Shown here piece after piece: positions 49,580-58,814 of a stretch of 64,000 nucleotides of DNA. A program made the translations under genes and the position numbers. Within the stretch, counting starts at the first letter, position 1, and the number at the start of each line of letters is the position of its first letter. Origin of the DNA: Marinimicrobium koreense (GTDB taxonomy: Bacteria > Pseudomonadota > Gammaproteobacteria > Pseudomonadales > Cellvibrionaceae); NCBI RefSeq assembly GCF_003762925.1, contig NZ_RJUK01000002.1, forward strand, positions 62,001 to 126,000, read 5' to 3'. The notes under the pieces were generated by a model. The model did no database searches. It saw nothing but the letters and a program-made list of their open reading frames with translations, and was not told the DNA's origin.

Positions 49580-50245
49580 ATGAGCAAGACTGTGGTAATC
49601 ACCGGCGCCAACCGCGGTATTGGCCTGTCTTTTGTGAAACGGTTTATTGCTCGGGGGGACAAGGTGTACGCCGCCTGTCGCCAGGCTTCGGATGCCCTGG
49701 CCAACAGCGGGGCGACCATTATCGACGGGGTGGATGTGACCGATCCCAAAGGCGTCGAGACGCTGGTGGCGGCGCTTGAAGGTGTATCGATCGACCTTTT
49801 GATCAACAACGCCGGTATCCTGCGGGACGAGCAGCTGGGGCGTTTGAACGTCGACAGTATCCGGGACCAGTTCGAAACCAATGCGCTGGCACCGCTTTTG
49901 GTGACCGATGCCCTGCACAAGCAGTTGACCAAGGGTGGCAAGGTCGCATTGATCACCAGCCGGATGGGATCCATCGCGGACAATACCAGCGGCGGTCGCT
50001 ACGGCTATCGGATGTCCAAGGCCGCGTTAAACGCGGCGGGCAAGTCGTTGGCGGAAGATCTGAAGAAACAGGAGGTGGCGGTAGCCATCTTGCACCCCGG
50101 CTTGGTGGGTACCGAGATGATTGGTGGTCACGGGGATATCACGCCGGATGAGGCGGCCCAGCGGTTGGTGCAGCGGATTGATGAGCTGAGCCTGGAGAAT
50201 ACCGGGACCTTTTGGCATTCGAATGGGGAGGTGTTGCCTTGGTAG
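49580..50245 (+). CDS. Short-chain dehydrogenase/reductase
   Basis: 221 residues, Rossmann fold with TGANRGIGLSF (cofactor loop), NNAG, Ser in ITSRMGS and YGYRMSKAAL (YxxxK catalytic pair). It resembles the compact C-factor-like or NAD(P)-dependent SDRs. ATG at 49580 follows GGAGGT; a further 21 codons upstream are open but lack a site. It is divergent from TonB receptor 2. A sugar- or aldehyde-related substrate is possible but cannot be inferred from sequence. Confidence 0.88.
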   Translation: MSKTVVITGANRGIGLSFVKRFIARGDKVYAACRQASDALANSGATIIDGVDVTDPKGVETLVAALEGVSIDLLINNAGILRDEQLGRLNVDSIRDQFETNALAPLLVTDALHKQLTKGGKVALITSRMGSIADNTSGGRYGYRMSKAALNAAGKSLAEDLKKQEVAVAILHPGLVGTEMIGGHGDITPDEAAQRLVQRIDELSLENTGTFWHSNGEVLPW

Positions 50246-50264
50246 GTTCGCTCCGGTTTAAATC

Positions 50265-50423
50265 GGTGGATGACGGGGCTTCGCCCCTTATCCACCCTAC
50301 GGGAGCCGATGTGTGAACGGTGAATGCATGGGTTGGGTAACGGCGGATGCGCTTCGCTTATCCGCCCTACGTGTAGCACTGAGTCCGCGTAGGGCGGATA
50401 AGCGAAGCGCATCCGCCGTTACC
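50265..50423. repeat. Cluster of three REP-like palindromes, copies 9-11
   Basis: Copy 9 (50265-50300) is the GGTGGATGACGGGGC/CTTATCCACCCTAC subtype. Copy 10 (50336-50371) reads GGTAACGGCGGATGCG, CTTCG, CTTATCCGCCCTACG. Copy 11 (50388-50423) is the exact inverse of copy 10's arms. They lie between the convergent SDR and GH127 genes. Confidence 0.9.
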
Positions 50424-50430
50424 GAAGCCT

Positions 50431-52818
50431 TCAAGGTTTATCGCGCAGCAGGCGGACGCCGTAGATGCCGCCGGCTATGGAGCCGGGCTTGGCTTCGAAT
50501 TTGAGGGTCAGTACGCCCTCTTCGGCTTCACGGACCCACTCTACCGGCAGTTCGTAGTCCACATGATAGAAATCCGCGCCCTTCCCTTCCGGTAAGGTCA
50601 CTTCGGCCAATGTCTGGCCATTGATCAGAATATCGAATGAGCGACCGGCATCGCCCCCGAAGTAGGTGATGCGCAAGAACTTGGCCTGGCGCTGGGGATC
50701 GCGCAGCTCGTAGCTGAACCAACCGGATGCGTGGCGCCAGTGGCGTCCGAGATGAACTCCTGCCTCGGTATCTTCACCTTTGAAGAAGTGATCCGATTCC
50801 GGCTGCTGCTCTCCCGGAGCCACCGCATCAATGGTCAGTGCGTCCAACGCCAGGCGCTCCCGCTCGGCTTTCATCCGCGCTTCGCTCTGGTCACCATTGG
50901 CCTGGGGCCAGTAGATGGTGTAGCGGCTGTCGTGCACCCGATAGAAGGGTATCAGATCCACGCTGTCCTGATCGGCCACGTCCAGTCCGGCGCTAGCACG
51001 GAAGGTCATCGGCTGACCCGGTACCGGCGACAACTGTTCCAGAAACGCCTCTGGCTCGCTGACCATCACCGGTGTCGCCTCGGGTGGGCAGAGAGCGCCG
51101 TCGGCGATATGTCCCATACGGCTGTCATCGCTGAGGAAGTTCAGTTTCTCATTTTGAATCACATCGGTTTTGGCGGCTAACACGATGGGGCCATGAAGTA
51201 CGGCGTAATAATCCGAACCGTCCGGCAGCTGCTCCAACCGGGTGGTCATGGGCAGGGTAACCCGGACTATATCGCCCGCCTGCCAGTTCCGTTCGATGCT
51301 GACATACTCACCGGGAGAGGCCTTGGTCTCTACACGTTCACCATTGATGGACACCTCCAGCGCACCGGGCTCAACCCAGACGGGATAGCGCAACTTCAGG
51401 GCAAAACGGCCCTCGCCTTTTTCCAGCGTCAGCTCGGTCACGTCGGTATCGGGGAAGGCGGTTTCTTGGGCCAGGGTGATACCGGCCTGCTCCCAGGTCA
51501 GACGGGACGGGATGAAAAGATTGACGTAGAGATCCCGATCGTTGTGGGCGTAAATCAGTTCGCCGTATTTGAAGTGGTTTTCAATCCCCGAACCGACACA
51601 GCACCACATGGCCTGTTCCGGCTGGGAGTACATCCGGTAGTGCCCCGGACGCATCGGCGTGAAATACACCAGGCCGCCGTGATCCGGGTGCTGACTGGAC
51701 AGGATGTGGTTGTACAGTGCCCGCTCGTAGTAGTCGATGTATTCCAGCTCGGCGGCATCGTCGTACAGCAGCCTGGAGAGCTTGAGCATGTTGTAGGTGT
51801 TACAGGTTTCCGGCCCTTCCCGATCGCTGACCATGGAGCTGAAATCATCGGTCGGATGGAAGTGCTCACGCACGCTGTTGCCACCGATGGCCACGGAACG
51901 TTCGTACACCACCGTGCGCCAGAAGTAATCCGCCGCCTCAGACCATTCCGGGTCGCCCGATACTTCGGCGACTCGCTGGTAGCCCACCACTTTCGGGATC
52001 TGGGTGTTGGCGTGCAGACCATTCAGTTCATCCTGATGCTGCAGCAGCGGGTCCAGAATCTGCTTATGGGAAAACTGCTTGGCCAGACGCAGGTATTTTT
52101 CCTCGCCGGTAATGTCCGCCAGGTCGGCAAACACTTCGTTCATGCCGCCGTGCTCGCTGCGCAACATGGCCTGAATCTGCTCATCGCTCAGGCCATCCAC
52201 CAGATCGATGGTCCAGTCCGACAGCTCAATCAGCATGTCCAAAGCCTGTTCACGGCCCGCAATCAGATACGCATCGCGCAAGCCGGCGTAGACCTTGTGC
52301 ACGTTGTACCAGGGCACCCACTTGCCATTCAGTGCGAACAGGTCGGCGTCAATCTCGCCCCGCTCGATTTCTTCCCACAGGGCTTTGCTGCCCGGCACAC
52401 CGCCGAGGTAACCATTGCCGTTGGCCTGCTGGGCGCGCTGAAGTTCGTCCAGCATATAATCCAGGCGACGCAGGGCTTCACCATCGCCCGTGGAGGCGTA
52501 GGCTAGCGCCAACGACGTCAGGTAGTGACCACCTATGTGGCCATCCAGCCCGGAGCCTTCCCAGTTGCCGTAGGTGTTTTTTTTCGGCTCCAGCCCCGCT
52601 TCGCGCAGATAGGGGGCAAGCAGTCGGTCCGGGTCCATGGCGTAAACGTAACGCAGGTTGGTCTGTTCGGCGCGCTTGAAGGGGCTGCCGTCGAGCAGGC
52701 GGACCTGGGTGAGCGGGAAGGTGTCGACGCCGGTTTGTTGCGGTTCGGCCCGATCGTTGGTTTGGGTGCAGCCTGCGATCAGGGTGGCGGCGAATAGTGT
52801 GGGGAGAAGTTTTCGCAT
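50431..52818 (-). CDS. GH127/GH146-type beta-L-arabinofuranosidase, lipoprotein
   Basis: 795 residues. Lipoprotein signal MRKLLPTLFAATLIAGC. An (alpha/alpha)6 catalytic barrel (about 35-445) is followed by beta domains (to about 660) and a C-terminal beta module (about 690-790). The zinc/thiol site of the family is intact: Glu337 and Cys339 (GPETCNTYNML) and Cys406-Cys407 (MWCCVGSG), one of which is the nucleophile, with the acid/base Glu318 in SVREHF. The known reaction is release of beta-L-arabinofuranose. The large size and lipid anchor fit a periplasmic or surface enzyme acting on pectin or glycoprotein arabinose side chains. Confidence 0.88.
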   Translation of the reverse strand: MRKLLPTLFAATLIAGCTQTNDRAEPQQTGVDTFPLTQVRLLDGSPFKRAEQTNLRYVYAMDPDRLLAPYLREAGLEPKKNTYGNWEGSGLDGHIGGHYLTSLALAYASTGDGEALRRLDYMLDELQRAQQANGNGYLGGVPGSKALWEEIERGEIDADLFALNGKWVPWYNVHKVYAGLRDAYLIAGREQALDMLIELSDWTIDLVDGLSDEQIQAMLRSEHGGMNEVFADLADITGEEKYLRLAKQFSHKQILDPLLQHQDELNGLHANTQIPKVVGYQRVAEVSGDPEWSEAADYFWRTVVYERSVAIGGNSVREHFHPTDDFSSMVSDREGPETCNTYNMLKLSRLLYDDAAELEYIDYYERALYNHILSSQHPDHGGLVYFTPMRPGHYRMYSQPEQAMWCCVGSGIENHFKYGELIYAHNDRDLYVNLFIPSRLTWEQAGITLAQETAFPDTDVTELTLEKGEGRFALKLRYPVWVEPGALEVSINGERVETKASPGEYVSIERNWQAGDIVRVTLPMTTRLEQLPDGSDYYAVLHGPIVLAAKTDVIQNEKLNFLSDDSRMGHIADGALCPPEATPVMVSEPEAFLEQLSPVPGQPMTFRASAGLDVADQDSVDLIPFYRVHDSRYTIYWPQANGDQSEARMKAERERLALDALTIDAVAPGEQQPESDHFFKGEDTEAGVHLGRHWRHASGWFSYELRDPQRQAKFLRITYFGGDAGRSFDILINGQTLAEVTLPEGKGADFYHVDYELPVEWVREAEEGVLTLKFEAKPGSIAGGIYGVRLLRDKP

Positions 52819-52880
52819 GGTGATTGCCAGTCGTTTGGTCTGGTGTTTTTCGGGGAGGTGACGGAAGATGCGGAGAGTTG

Positions 52881-52956
52881 GGTTACGGCGGATGCGGCCT
52901 CTGGCCTTATCCGCCCTACGCAGAACACGGCGGCATGCTCCGCATCCGCCGTTATC
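52881..52956. repeat. REP-like palindrome, copy 12, plus an inverted half copy
   Basis: Copy 12 (52881-52921) reads GGTTACGGCGGATGCGGCC to CTTATCCGCCCTACGC. The inverted half copy ends CGCATCCGCCGTTATC at 52956. Between the GH127 and GH43 genes. Confidence 0.87.
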
Positions 52957-52966
52957 GTCACACGCG

Positions 52967-54001
52967 TTACTCTTCGATCAACACGCTCTGGTATTCATCC
53001 AATACCGCCGGATCGATTTCGGGCCAACCATCTTCGGTCCATTCGATTTCGGCGATCTTCAGTTTTTGCAGGCCTTCATCTGCCGCTTCATAAGCGTGGA
53101 ACACCAGGTAGTCTTTACCATCGAAGGTGTAGGCACTGTTATGACCCAGGCCATACCAGTCGTCATTGCCCTTCAGAATAATGGTGCCGCCGCCCTCATT
53201 CATTGGCTTACCGGTTTTATCCAGATAAGGACCCGTCACATCTTTTGAGCGGCCGACCACCATATGGTAGGTGCTATCGGCGCCCCGGCAGCAAAGTCCC
53301 CAAGAGACGAACTGATAATAGTAGTCGCCCTTTTTGAAAATAAACGGCCCTTCAATTTGGGCTGGGCCCGCCTGGGTGTCATCCACCAGAATGGAGCGAT
53401 CACGTTTGGAAATGGTGTACCACTCCTGCGGCTCCGCCGGTGCCGTCCAATCTTCATTCAGTTTGAACATTTTCATGCCGCCCCAGAAGGAGCCGAAGCT
53501 GAACCAGGCATCGCCGTTTTCATCCACGATGACGTTCGGATCAATGGCGTTCCACATGTCCCGATTGGGTACCGACTGCAACACCAGGCCCTGGTCTTCC
53601 CAGCCGTAATCGTCCGACTCGGGGTTTAGGGTCTTGGTGGTCGTGACACCCATACCGGAGGTGTTCTTCCCGAAGGCGGAGACGGAGTAGTACAGGTACC
53701 ACTGCTCCGTGTCTTCATTATAGATGATGTCCGGCGCCCACAAGTGGCCATTAAACTCCGGCGCCACCTCTCTGGCCCAGTCCGGCTCGCCTTCAAAAGC
53801 ACGCCCCTGACGCTCCCAGCTCACCATGTCCTCGGAGTTGTAAATGGTGATACCGGGGCCGGTACTGAACAGGTAGTACTGATCGCCCTCTTTTGCCATA
53901 ACCGGGTCATGAATGCTGACCTGCTTCTGGGCCTGACACCCCACGGCGCTCAGTGCCGCCAGCGACACAACAATGCCTTTTAACCAGTGTTTAACGTTCA
54001 T
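52967..54001 (-). CDS. GH43 arabinan endo-1,5-alpha-L-arabinosidase, lipoprotein
   Basis: 344 residues. Lipoprotein signal MNVKHWLKGIVVSLAALSAVGC. A single five-bladed propeller: VSIHDPVMAKEGDQYYLFST (Asp base), AIDPNVIVDENGDAWFSFGSFWGGM (second Asp) and AQIEGPFIFKKGDYYYQFVSWGLCC (catalytic Glu), which is the endo-arabinanase type. ATG at 54001 follows GAGGTAAC. It is downstream of the cytosolic GH43 and probably co-transcribed. Probable role: cutting arabinan backbone at the cell surface or in the periplasm. Confidence 0.9.
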   Translation of the reverse strand: MNVKHWLKGIVVSLAALSAVGCQAQKQVSIHDPVMAKEGDQYYLFSTGPGITIYNSEDMVSWERQGRAFEGEPDWAREVAPEFNGHLWAPDIIYNEDTEQWYLYYSVSAFGKNTSGMGVTTTKTLNPESDDYGWEDQGLVLQSVPNRDMWNAIDPNVIVDENGDAWFSFGSFWGGMKMFKLNEDWTAPAEPQEWYTISKRDRSILVDDTQAGPAQIEGPFIFKKGDYYYQFVSWGLCCRGADSTYHMVVGRSKDVTGPYLDKTGKPMNEGGGTIILKGNDDWYGLGHNSAYTFDGKDYLVFHAYEAADEGLQKLKIAEIEWTEDGWPEIDPAVLDEYQSVLIEE

Positions 54002-54035
54002 GGTGTTACCTCATGGTCCGTAAGTCGGTTGGTGG

Positions 54036-54986
54036 TCAGTCCAACATGGAGGGTTTGCCAAATACCGGGAAGCCGTCTGCATCGTATTTGACCGGCTTGA
54101 TGAAGGTATGGCGATCCGGATTCCACAGCGGGTCTCCTTCGATTTCGGTGTAGGTCCGGGCGTGGTACACCAGCATATCGGTCTTACCGTCTTCAGCGAC
54201 GGTGAAACTATTATGGCCCGGGCCGTAAATCGCATTGTCCATATCGCTCTGGAATACCGGCTTCTGGGATTTGGTCCAGCTCTTTGGATCCAACAGATCG
54301 GCGTCCTGATCAGCCCAGATGATACCCATGCAATAATTTTCGTCGGTGGCGCTACCGGAGTAGGTAATGAAGATGCGGCCATTGCGAATCAGCACGGCCG
54401 GCCCTTCGTTGACCATAAAACCACGGGTTTCCCATTCCAGTTCGGGGATGGTCAACAGTACCGGCTCACCGGCGATAGCATCGGGTGTATCCATCGGCGC
54501 GATATACAGATTGGAGTTTCCCGGAATGCCGTTCTGCTTTTGTGCCCAGACGTAGTAGAGCTGGTCTTTATGGGTAAACGTTGTGGCATCCAGACAGAAG
54601 GTATCCATGCCGGTATCGATCTGCTTGGGTTCGGTCCATTCACCTTCGAGGGGGTTAGCGGCGTCGGTGCTGACGACGTACATGCGATGCTGGAACAGCC
54701 CGTCTTTGATTTCCCGGGTCGGTGCCGCCGCGAAGTAGATGTACCAGGCCCCCTGATTGAAATGGATTTCCGGTGCCCAGATCAGTTCGCTGAACGGGCC
54801 TGTATCCGGCTTGTGCCAGACGGCCACGCGCTCCGCGTCAGGCAGCTCGGCAATGGTTTTGGCCCGACGCAGCTCCAGCCGGTCGTAGGCCGGCACCGAG
54901 GCGGTGAAATAATAATAGCCGTCGGTGTGTTTGTGGATATAGGGATCGGCGCGTTGTTCGATCAGGGGCGTGAGCAGTTCGGTCAT
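54036..54986 (-). CDS. Cytosolic GH43 alpha-L-arabinofuranosidase
   Basis: 316 residues and no signal peptide. EQRADPYIHKHTDGYYYFTASVP (Asp base), CLDATTFTHKDQLYYVWAQ (second Asp region) and MVNEGPAVLIRNGRIFITYSGS (Glu) place it in the compact exo-acting branch that releases arabinose from alpha-1,5-arabino-oligosaccharides. Cytosolic location matches the upstream GPH symporter, which could import short oligosaccharides as well as arabinose. ATG at 54986 follows GGAGAG. Confidence 0.87.
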   Translation of the reverse strand: MTELLTPLIEQRADPYIHKHTDGYYYFTASVPAYDRLELRRAKTIAELPDAERVAVWHKPDTGPFSELIWAPEIHFNQGAWYIYFAAAPTREIKDGLFQHRMYVVSTDAANPLEGEWTEPKQIDTGMDTFCLDATTFTHKDQLYYVWAQKQNGIPGNSNLYIAPMDTPDAIAGEPVLLTIPELEWETRGFMVNEGPAVLIRNGRIFITYSGSATDENYCMGIIWADQDADLLDPKSWTKSQKPVFQSDMDNAIYGPGHNSFTVAEDGKTDMLVYHARTYTEIEGDPLWNPDRHTFIKPVKYDADGFPVFGKPSMLD

Positions 54987-55041
54987 TGTTCTCTCCAGGG
55001 TGTTGTCATGGCAACATGGTATTCATTAAGTCGAGGCGGTT

Positions 55042-55102
55042 GTGGCGGATGCCGCAGTTGGCGTAGGGCGGATAAGGCCGAAGGCCGCATCCGCCGTAAC
55101 CC
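55042..55102. repeat. REP-like palindrome, copy 13, plus a half copy
   Basis: Full copy (55062-55102) reads GCGTAGGGCGGATAAGGCC, GAA, GGCCGCATCCGCCGTAACCC. A half copy TGGCGGATGCCGC lies at 55042. Between the symporter and cytosolic GH43 genes. Confidence 0.85.
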
Positions 55103-55128
55103 GCCCTGGCGCATACGCCCTAACCCAT

Positions 55129-56499
55129 CTATGAAATATTCGGATCCGCTTCGGCCAGGGCGGAATCCGCCAGGCTGTCCCGCTTCATTTCTTCATAGAA
55201 TTTGTCGGTAATTTTGTACTTGAACATCAGGCCGCCCATGATGGCGTGGAACAGGCCCGGAATGACGGAGAGCATCAAGGCGATACCCGTCAGGGTGAAC
55301 GCGCTCTGCTCCACGTTGGCTTCGTAGTTGAAATAGGTCAGTAGCAGGCCAACGATAAAGCCGGCGGCGCCCATGCCGGCCTTCTGGAAAAAGCTGATGC
55401 CACCGAACGCCAGGCCCGATACACGCTTGCCGGTTTTCGCCTGACCGTAGTCCACGGACTCGGCAATCGCGCTCCAGAACACCGGCGCGTGCAGGTCGAC
55501 CACGAAGGAAATCAGGAAGTAGAGGATGAACGCCAACCAGATATCTCCGGGCTGAACCGCGAAGAACATGATTACGCTCAATACCCCAACGGCCAACTGC
55601 GTCCAGCGGAACAGCTGGATTTTGCAGTAGCGTTTGGTAATCCAGGTGGAGGCGATCATGGCCAATAGCGCCCCAGTGACCCCGGTGGTCATGAAGGCGG
55701 AGAGCATTTTGGCATCGGCTCCCAGGTAATACTTGGCGTAATAGGCGGCCACGGAGCTGCGGATCACATAACCCAGGGTGCCGGTAAAGCACACCGCGCA
55801 CAGCACCAGCCACTGGTCGTTTTTCAGCAGAATCTTGAGCTGCTCGCCGAAAGTCTTGTCCTGCACCTCGTGCTTCACCCGCTCGGTGGTGGTAAAAAAA
55901 CAGAACAGGAACAACAGCGTACCGAGAATCCCCATCAGCCCCATGGAGGCTTGATAACCCACCGCCAGGTCACCATCGCCCCAGGCTTCCGCCATGATCG
56001 GCACAATAATGGTGACCAGAAACGCGGCCACTTTGGCCAGAAACAGACGATAGCCGTTCGCCGACAGGCGCTCTTTCGGGTCCGCCGTCAATACGCCAAT
56101 CAGGGAGATATAGGGAATAGTCACGGAGGTGAACATCACCGTCACCAGAATGTAAGTGGCGTAAGCCCACACCAGCTTGGCGTTGTAACTCCAGTCCGGC
56201 GTGGTGAACATCAGGAAGATGGACAGACCGAAGGGCACAGACAGGAATAAAAAGTACGGACGGTAGCGCCCCCAACGGGTGTCCACCTTGTCGGTGATCA
56301 TGCCCATCAATGGGTCAGTAAAGGCATCCACCAGTCGAGCCACCAGGAACAGAATCCCCATATGCGACGGCTTCAATCCGAAGATATCGGTATAGAAGTA
56401 GGCCACGATGAGGAACATGGAGGAGATCACCAGGTTGACCGCGGTATCACCGCTGCCAAAACCCACTTTCTCCAATACCGTCAGTTTCTGGGTTTTCAT
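55129..56499 (-). CDS. GPH-family sugar:cation symporter (MelB-like)
   Basis: 456 residues, twelve predicted helices of the major facilitator type. The N-terminus KVGFGSGDTAVNLVISSMFLIVAYFYTDIFGL and DPLMGMITDKVDTRWGRYRPY are glycoside-pentoside-hexuronide symporter signatures. YGQAKTGKRVSGLAFGG lies in the C-terminal half. Position between araA and arabinosidase genes implies import of L-arabinose or short arabino-oligosaccharides. A terminator separates it from araA. Confidence 0.9.
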   Translation of the reverse strand: MKTQKLTVLEKVGFGSGDTAVNLVISSMFLIVAYFYTDIFGLKPSHMGILFLVARLVDAFTDPLMGMITDKVDTRWGRYRPYFLFLSVPFGLSIFLMFTTPDWSYNAKLVWAYATYILVTVMFTSVTIPYISLIGVLTADPKERLSANGYRLFLAKVAAFLVTIIVPIMAEAWGDGDLAVGYQASMGLMGILGTLLFLFCFFTTTERVKHEVQDKTFGEQLKILLKNDQWLVLCAVCFTGTLGYVIRSSVAAYYAKYYLGADAKMLSAFMTTGVTGALLAMIASTWITKRYCKIQLFRWTQLAVGVLSVIMFFAVQPGDIWLAFILYFLISFVVDLHAPVFWSAIAESVDYGQAKTGKRVSGLAFGGISFFQKAGMGAAGFIVGLLLTYFNYEANVEQSAFTLTGIALMLSVIPGLFHAIMGGLMFKYKITDKFYEEMKRDSLADSALAEADPNIS

Positions 56500-56535
56500 T
56501 CGCTTGGGCTCTTATTGTCAGGTGGTGTCAGATAC

Positions 56536-56565
56536 AAAAACGGCGGGCACCCGAAGGCCCCGCCG
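56536..56565 (-). terminator. Intrinsic terminator between araA and the symporter
   Basis: On the minus strand CGGCGGG/CCCGCCG stem with a short internal stem and five T, beginning 14 bp after the araA stop. It probably attenuates transcription from the araBDA genes into the transporter/GH43 segment. Confidence 0.78.
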
Positions 56566-56578
56566 ATTGGTACGCCGT

Positions 56579-58081
56579 TTATACGCCCTGCTTGAGGTGG
56601 TAGTAAGCGGCGTTCTGGCGCAGTTCGTCTTTGAAGGTGCGCACTTTGGTGTCGTTGTCGATCACGACCGCTTCAACGCCGGCCATTTCGGCGAAGTCGA
56701 TGATCTGCTCGGTGGTCACGCCCTGGCTGTACACGCTGTGGTGAGCACCACCGGCGTGAATCCAGGCGGCGCCGGCGATACCCAGGTTCGGGCGAGGCTC
56801 CCACAGGGCCGAAGCGACCGGCAGCTTGGGCAGGTCCGCTGGCGGGGCCACGGTATCCAGCTCGTTGACTACGATACGGAAACGGGTACCCAGGTCCACG
56901 GTGGTGATGTTCATGGCCGGGCCAGGCTTGCCGGTAAACTTGAGGCGAGCGATGTCCTTGCGAATCCCGATGGTGTGCAGGGCCACTTCCAGGCGCGGTT
57001 TCTGCGCGGCGATGGTCGGGCAGATTTCCAGCATGTGGGCGCCCAGCACCTGATCCCGCGTGCCCAGGTTGTAGGTGTAATCTTCCATAAAGGAAGTGCC
57101 ACCTTCTTTGCCCTGGCTGATCACTTTTACGATCCGGGTCATGGCCGCGGTTTTCCAGTCACCTTCGCCGCCGTAGCCGTAGCCTTTGGCCATCAGGCGC
57201 TGGGTGGCCATACCGGGCAGGCCGGTCAGGCCGGTCAGGTTTTCAAAGTTGTTGGTAAAGGCCTTGAAGCCGCCTTTTTCCAGAAAACGCTCCATGCCAA
57301 TTTCCAGGCGCGCTTCGTTCTTGATCATGGCCATCTGGTGCTCGTCTTTCAGCACCTCTTCTGCCACTTCGTAGGTCTGGAGATACTCATCGACCAGGGC
57401 GTTGGCGTCTTCATCGCTGACTGCGTCAACGACCTCGGCCAGATCACCCAAACCAAAGGCGTGTACTTCGTAGCCGAAGTGAATCTGGGCCGCCACCTTG
57501 TCACCTTCGGTCACCGCCACCTGACGCATGTTGTCGCCAAAGCGGGCCACTTTCAGAGTCTGGGACTCGGCCCAGCCCATGGCGACGCGCAACCAGTCGT
57601 CGATTTCCTGCTGAACACGGTCCTGCTGCCAGTGACCGACCACCACGCGGCGATCCTGACGCAGACGGGTGCCGATGTAACCAAACTCGCGGTCACCGTG
57701 GGCGCTCTGGTGCAGGTTCATGTAGTCCATGTTGATTTCGGCCCAGGGCAACTCGGCGTTGAACTGGGTGTGCAGGTGCATGTAGGGCTTGTTCAGCGCC
57801 TTCAGGCCGGCAATCCACATCTTGGCCGGAGAGAAGGTGTGCATCCACAGAATCAGACCGACACAATTGCTGTCGTTATTCGCACGCTGACAGACTTCCA
57901 GAATCTCGTCCGGAGACTTGACCGTCGGCTGGGCGACAATTTTGGCGGAAATCTTGTCCGAGCCGGTCAACCCGTCGGCAATTTGCTGGCTGTTCGCCGC
58001 GACCTGCTCCAATACTTTGGGGCCGTAGAGGTGCTGGGAACCCGTGACGAACCAGATTTCTTTATCACCGTAAATTTTCAT
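56579..58081 (-). CDS. araA: L-arabinose isomerase
   Basis: Converts L-arabinose to L-ribulose; 500 residues, the same size as E. coli Ara[14 protein letters not shown] at the N-terminus, [15 protein letters not shown], the HTQFN loop, and the metal/catalytic residues Glu in [14 protein letters not shown], Glu in [14 protein letters not shown], and two His (HMLEICP and [13 protein letters not shown]) are all present. Third gene of araBDA; 41 bp after the araD stop. Confidence 0.97.
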   Translation of the reverse strand: MKIYGDKEIWFVTGSQHLYGPKVLEQVAANSQQIADGLTGSDKISAKIVAQPTVKSPDEILEVCQRANNDSNCVGLILWMHTFSPAKMWIAGLKALNKPYMHLHTQFNAELPWAEINMDYMNLHQSAHGDREFGYIGTRLRQDRRVVVGHWQQDRVQQEIDDWLRVAMGWAESQTLKVARFGDNMRQVAVTEGDKVAAQIHFGYEVHAFGLGDLAEVVDAVSDEDANALVDEYLQTYEVAEEVLKDEHQMAMIKNEARLEIGMERFLEKGGFKAFTNNFENLTGLTGLPGMATQRLMAKGYGYGGEGDWKTAAMTRIVKVISQGKEGGTSFMEDYTYNLGTRDQVLGAHMLEICPTIAAQKPRLEVALHTIGIRKDIARLKFTGKPGPAMNITTVDLGTRFRIVVNELDTVAPPADLPKLPVASALWEPRPNLGIAGAAWIHAGGAHHSVYSQGVTTEQIIDFAEMAGVEAVVIDNDTKVRTFKDELRQNAAYYHLKQGV

Positions 58082-58121
58082 AGCTGTAATCCTGAATAAG
58101 GCAGTTGCCGAAAAGGGTTAA

Positions 58122-58814
58122 TCAATTCTGACCGTAGTAAGCGTTTTTGCCGTGCTTACGCAGGTAGTGTTTGTCGATGATGGCCTGCTTGAGAGGCTGC
58201 ACATCGGGGCGCAAAGTGCGGGTGAGGTAGGCCATTTTGGCCATCTCTTCCAGAACCACCGCGTGATACACCGACTGGGCCGCGTCTTTACCCCAGGTGA
58301 AGGGCGCGTGGCCGGCAATGATGCACATGGGGGTTTCCACCGGGCTGCGATCTTTGAAACAGTCGGTAATCTGTACGCCGGTTTCTTCTTCGTAGTCGCG
58401 TTTGATCTGCTCATCGCTCATCACCGCGGTCACCGGAATATCGCCGTAGGCGTAGTCGGCGTGAGTGGTGCCATAGCAGGGAATCGGCTGCTGGGCCTGC
58501 GCCCAGGCTGTAGCGTAGGTGGAGTGGGTGTGGGTCACGCCACCTATGCTCTCGAAGTGCCGATACAGATGGGTGTGGGTTTTGGTGTCCGAGGAGGGAC
58601 GCATCTTGCCTTCCACTACATTGTTGTCGAGGTCGACCACAACAATGTCATCCACTTTCATATCTTCGTACGCCACACCGCTGGGCTTGATAGCAACCAC
58701 GCCCTTATCACGGTCGATCTGCGATACGTTGCCCCAGGTGTACACCACCAGCTTGCGGTGGTGCAGCTCCATATTGGCTTCGAATACCTGCTCTTTCAGT
58801 TCGCGGTAGCTCAT
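58122..58814 (-). CDS. araD: L-ribulose-5-phosphate 4-epimerase
   Basis: Produces D-xylulose 5-phosphate for the pentose phosphate pathway. 230 residues. VVYTWGNVSQIDR, IKPSGVAYEDM, SSDTKTHTHLYRHF and the zinc site THTHSTYATAWAQA with a third His in AGHAPFTWG are all conserved. ATG overlaps the araB stop by four bases (ATGA), so it is translationally coupled. Confidence 0.97.
   Translation of the reverse strand: MSYRELKEQVFEANMELHHRKLVVYTWGNVSQIDRDKGVVAIKPSGVAYEDMKVDDIVVVDLDNNVVEGKMRPSSDTKTHTHLYRHFESIGGVTHTHSTYATAWAQAQQPIPCYGTTHADYAYGDIPVTAVMSDEQIKRDYEEETGVQITDCFKDRSPVETPMCIIAGHAPFTWGKDAAQSVYHAVVLEEMAKMAYLTRTLRPDVQPLKQAIIDKHYLRKHGKNAYYGQN

Noticed and set aside
31943-50423. CRISPR array
   Set aside because: The short palindromic repeats are scattered at irregular kilobase distances rather than in regular repeat-spacer units, and no cas genes are present.
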